The position numbers were made by a program, and so were the translations under genes. Source: Thermoflexus hugenholtzii (lineage in GTDB: Bacteria; Chloroflexota; Anaerolineae; Thermoflexales; Thermoflexaceae). From it: DNA of 64,000 bases. The DNA is taken from contig NZ_CP076326.1 of assembly GCF_018771565.1 (NCBI RefSeq), forward strand, positions 1,302,001 through 1,366,000, in the 5' to 3' direction. Each line of letters opens with the position of its first letter. The first letter of the stretch is position 1. The notes below the pieces were generated by a model. That model made no database searches. It saw only the letters and a list, made by a program, of their open reading frames with translations, and was not told the DNA's origin. This document shows, one piece after another, positions 60,667 to 64,000 of this stretch.

Positions 60667-60999
60667 ATGGAAGCGCCTACAACGCCACCTCCGGCGGCCT
60701 CGAGAACCAGCGGGAAGGCGATCGCCAGCCTGATCCTGAGCCTCCTCGGCCTGGTGGGCGTGCTCCCCCTCATTGGCTCTATCCTGGGGATCATCTTCGG
60801 CAACCAGGCGAAAGGGGAGATCGCCCGCAGCGGCGGAGACCTCACCGGTGAAGGGCTGGCCCAGGCCGGCGTGATCATCGGCTGGGTGGGGCTGGCCCTG
60901 AACGTGATCGGGACGATCTGTGTCCTGCTGATCCTGGGCAGCACCATCGGGCTGGGGATCTGCTCCGCCCTTACGAGTGGGAACCTCATTTCCCGCTGA
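60667..60999 (+). CDS. DUF4190 small membrane protein
   Basis: The 110-residue protein has a polar Pro-rich start, then two hydrophobic helices (about 18-45 and 68-100) around FGNQAKGEIARSGGDLTGEGLAQAGVIIGWV, the DUF4190 signature. GGAG lies nine bases before the ATG. Such proteins have no known function; they are common in Gram-positive-like cells. Confidence 0.85.
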   Translation: MEAPTTPPPAASRTSGKAIASLILSLLGLVGVLPLIGSILGIIFGNQAKGEIARSGGDLTGEGLAQAGVIIGWVGLALNVIGTICVLLILGSTIGLGICSALTSGNLISR

Positions 61000-61013
61000 G
61001 ATCCAGGCCTTCT

Positions 61014-62329
61014 TCAAGCAAGCGATCGGATCTGCGGGTAGCGGCGGTGCGCCCAGAGCATGTAGCCCAGGCTGGCCGCGGCCCCCAGGGCCACGGTCGC
61101 CGGGGCGCCCAGGGCGCTGGCCATCAGGCCCGCCTGCAACCCGCCCAGCCGCATCATCATCTGGAAAGCCAGGGTATACACCCCCATCACCCGTCCCCGC
61201 ACCACGTCCTCCACGTTCACCTGGATCAGGGTGTTGGCCAGGGCGTTCTGCCAGACGAAGGCCATCCCGCTCAGGATCAGGAACGCCAGCGCCAGGGGGA
61301 AGGAACGGGAAAGGGAAAACCCCAGCAACGCCAGCGGGAAGCCCAGGTTCCCCCAGGTGAGCATCTGCCCCCGGTGTCCCGCATCCCCATAGGCGGCGGC
61401 GAGCAGCGCCCCGGCCACCGCCCCGATCCCCACCGCGCCCATCATCAGGCCGTAGGCCACCGCCTCCGGCTGTCCGCACGACAGAAGCGCTCCGCCCCAT
61501 CGGCTCCCGGCGACCTGCCCGCAGAGGCGCGCCACCACCGGCGCCGCGCTGCCCCAGAGGGAGGTGCGGGCGAAAACGGGCAGAAGGGTGGTATAGGGCA
61601 TGGAGAGGAAAGCGGACACCCCTACCATGCTCACCAGGCCCCACAACGTGGCATCCGCTCGGATGCGAGCCAGCCCGGCCAGGGGATCCGAAGCGGAGCC
61701 CGCGCGGACACGCCGGGCCGTTGAGCCGGGTAGCCGCATGGCCAGCAGACCGGCGATCACCGCGAGGAACGAAACGCCGTTGAGGAAGAAGGCCATGGCC
61801 TCCCCCAGCGTGGCCACCACCAGCCCGGCCAGGGAAGGGCCGATGATCCGCGCGAAGTTGAACAGGGAGGAGTTCAGGGCGATGGCGTTGCCCAGATCCT
61901 CCTCCCCCACCATCTCCACCACGAAGGCCTGGCGGGCGGGCACGTCCAGCATCTGAAAAGCCGCCAGCAGCATTGCCATCACCCACACGTGCCAGACCTG
62001 GACGTGACCGCTCCAGGTGAGCCAGGCCAGCAGGAAGGCCTGGAACATCATCAGCGACTGAGTGATCACAATGAGCCAGCGCCGCGGGAAGCGATCCGCC
62101 AAGCTGCCACCGAACAATGCCAGAGGGAAGAGCGGCAGGATCGAGAGGCCGTTCATGATGCCCAGCCCGGCCGGCGACCCGGTGAGCCGGTAGACCAGCC
62201 AGTTCTGGGCGATGGTCTGCATCCAGGTCCCGCTGAGCGAGATCAGCTGGCCGATGAAATAGAGCCGGTAGTTCCAGTGACGAAGCGCCCGGAAAGGGTG
62301 GCGGGGCCGATGGGTCGACATCGCCGGCC

Positions 62330-62333
<4 letters not shown>
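61014..62333 (-). CDS. MFS transporter, EntS-like exporter family
   Basis: The 439-residue protein has about 12 hydrophobic segments and the MFS loop motif GGSLADRFPRRWLI. The start FRALRHWNYRLYFIGQLISLSGTWMQTIAQNWLVYRLT is typical of the MFS_3/EntS-like exporters. Its ATG overlaps the galactokinase stop (ATGA), which fixes the start. Substrate is unknown; co-transcription with galK is likely, but a sugar substrate is not implied by the family. Confidence 0.88.
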
Positions 62334-63523
<1,190 letters not shown>

Positions 63524-63611
63524 GGCTTCCGCTCCGGAGGGATCGTGCAAAACCCGCCAACCCCGAATTGTAGCCCCATCCCATCGCTGGGAAGGATCCG
63601 GCAACCGATTG

Positions 63612-63682
63612 GGGTGTGTCCCGGTTTTGTCGGGCCTGGCCGCCTTGTAGGACAACTGCAAGCAGTTGTCCTACGATTTTGG
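63612..63682. repeat. Palindromic repeat, second copy
   Basis: GGGTGTGTCCCGGTTTTGTCG, then GTAGGACAACTGC-AA-GCAGTTGTCCTAC-GATTTTGG, closely matches 32407-32485. The right outer arm is lost (GATTTTGGAAGCC). It lies about 90 bases upstream of galK. Confidence 0.9.
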
Positions 63683-63707
63683 AAGCCTCCCATCTGTCCT
63701 CAAGGCG

Positions 63708-63897
63708 GCGAGATCGCGGCGAAAGCCGCTCCTACTAAAACGAATCTCCCATTCGTGTATTCGTGTTCTGATTCGTGGACGGCCCTCCCCATATGAAGGT
63801 CACGGCGAGGGCCGCTCCTGCAGATGCGGATGAGGAGGATACAGGCCGAAATGAATTCCGGCCTACGTCAAGTCGCGGCGAAAGCCGCTCCGATGAC
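63708..63897. repeat. REP-like repeat units, cluster 3
   Basis: Three units, GATCGCGGCGAAAGCCGCTC at about 63709, GGTCACGGCGAGGGCCGCTC at about 63799 and AGTCGCGGCGAAAGCCGCTC at about 63873, occur with the GGCCGAAATGAATTCCGGCC palindrome at about 63844. The interval 63683-64000 holds no gene I can support. Confidence 0.85.
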
Positions 63898-63977
63898 AAT
63901 AGGTCTCCTGATGGAATGGAGGCCTCCGATCTCCGGCCGGGCGCACCGCACCGCCCGGAGGATCGAACTGGTTGCCC

Positions 63978-63983
63978 TATAAT
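63978..63983 (+). promoter_or_regulatory. Perfect TATAAT box near the right edge
   Basis: TATAAT matches the -10 consensus exactly, but no -35 box is seen at 17 bases. It may serve a gene beyond the window. Confidence 0.35.
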
Positions 63984-64000
63984 GAATCTCGGTGACCATC

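Overview
This 64 kb window is GC-rich (roughly two thirds G+C by eye), gene-dense and almost free of introduced DNA except for one nested insertion-sequence island. Gene content points to a thermophilic member of the Chloroflexota (Thermoflexus/Anaerolineae-like): a Tad-type pilus locus without an outer-membrane secretin, cell-surface proteins with Pro/Thr-rich stalks and PPC-like domains, Ser/Thr kinase, PP2C and FHA signalling proteins, WD40 proteins and Uma2-family genes. The lineage is an inference from gene families; no rRNA or tRNA gene was seen.

From 1 to about 24.7 kb, everything is on the minus strand and forms one long Tad/Flp pilus locus. In transcription order (right to left) it reads: cpaB, cpaE, pseudokinase-TPR-FHA, VWA-TM-FHA, membrane Ser/Thr kinase, membrane PP2C phosphatase, Ig-like surface protein, a double-length CpaF ATPase made of two complete CpaF modules, VWA-like surface protein, tadB, tadC, membrane WD40 protein, response regulator, sensor kinase, prepilin peptidase, and then an array of small Flp-like prepilins interleaved with unknown proteins that share a C-terminal tail. 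Many start/stop codons overlap, which supports an operon. The phosphothreonine toolkit (kinase, phosphatase, two FHA proteins) embedded in the pilus genes is the most interesting system here.

From 25.2 to 31.9 kb (minus strand) lie a GYD-domain protein, a membrane protein with a sortase-like fold that seems to lack the catalytic His and Cys, a secreted PPC-like protein, a single-domain response regulator, Lon protease and Hsp20. A 650-base intergenic block with palindromic and REP-like repeats follows. From 32.5 to 42.3 kb are csaA, a class III aminotransferase, toxin-antitoxin remnants, a CCA-adding enzyme, a glycosyltransferase-GH57 fusion interrupted by one in-frame TAG, a methyltransferase and a GH13 glucosidase.

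From 42.3 to 48.3 kb is a decaying region. A sphingosine-1-phosphate-lyase-like decarboxylase gene is split by an IS607-type element (damaged tnpA plus intact tnpB), which itself contains an IS5-type element that uses a predicted -1 frameshift. The neighbouring FGGY sugar kinase carries a single-base frameshift. Then come an aldehyde dehydrogenase (48.3-49.8 kb), a DUF433/DUF5615 toxin-antitoxin pair with a truncated antitoxin, a second REP cluster, a solitary molybdopterin hydroxylase subunit, three tandem Uma2 genes, hutI and hutU, a secreted protein, an HtrA-type lipoprotein protease, two small membrane proteins, an MFS exporter and galactokinase, and a third REP cluster at the right edge.
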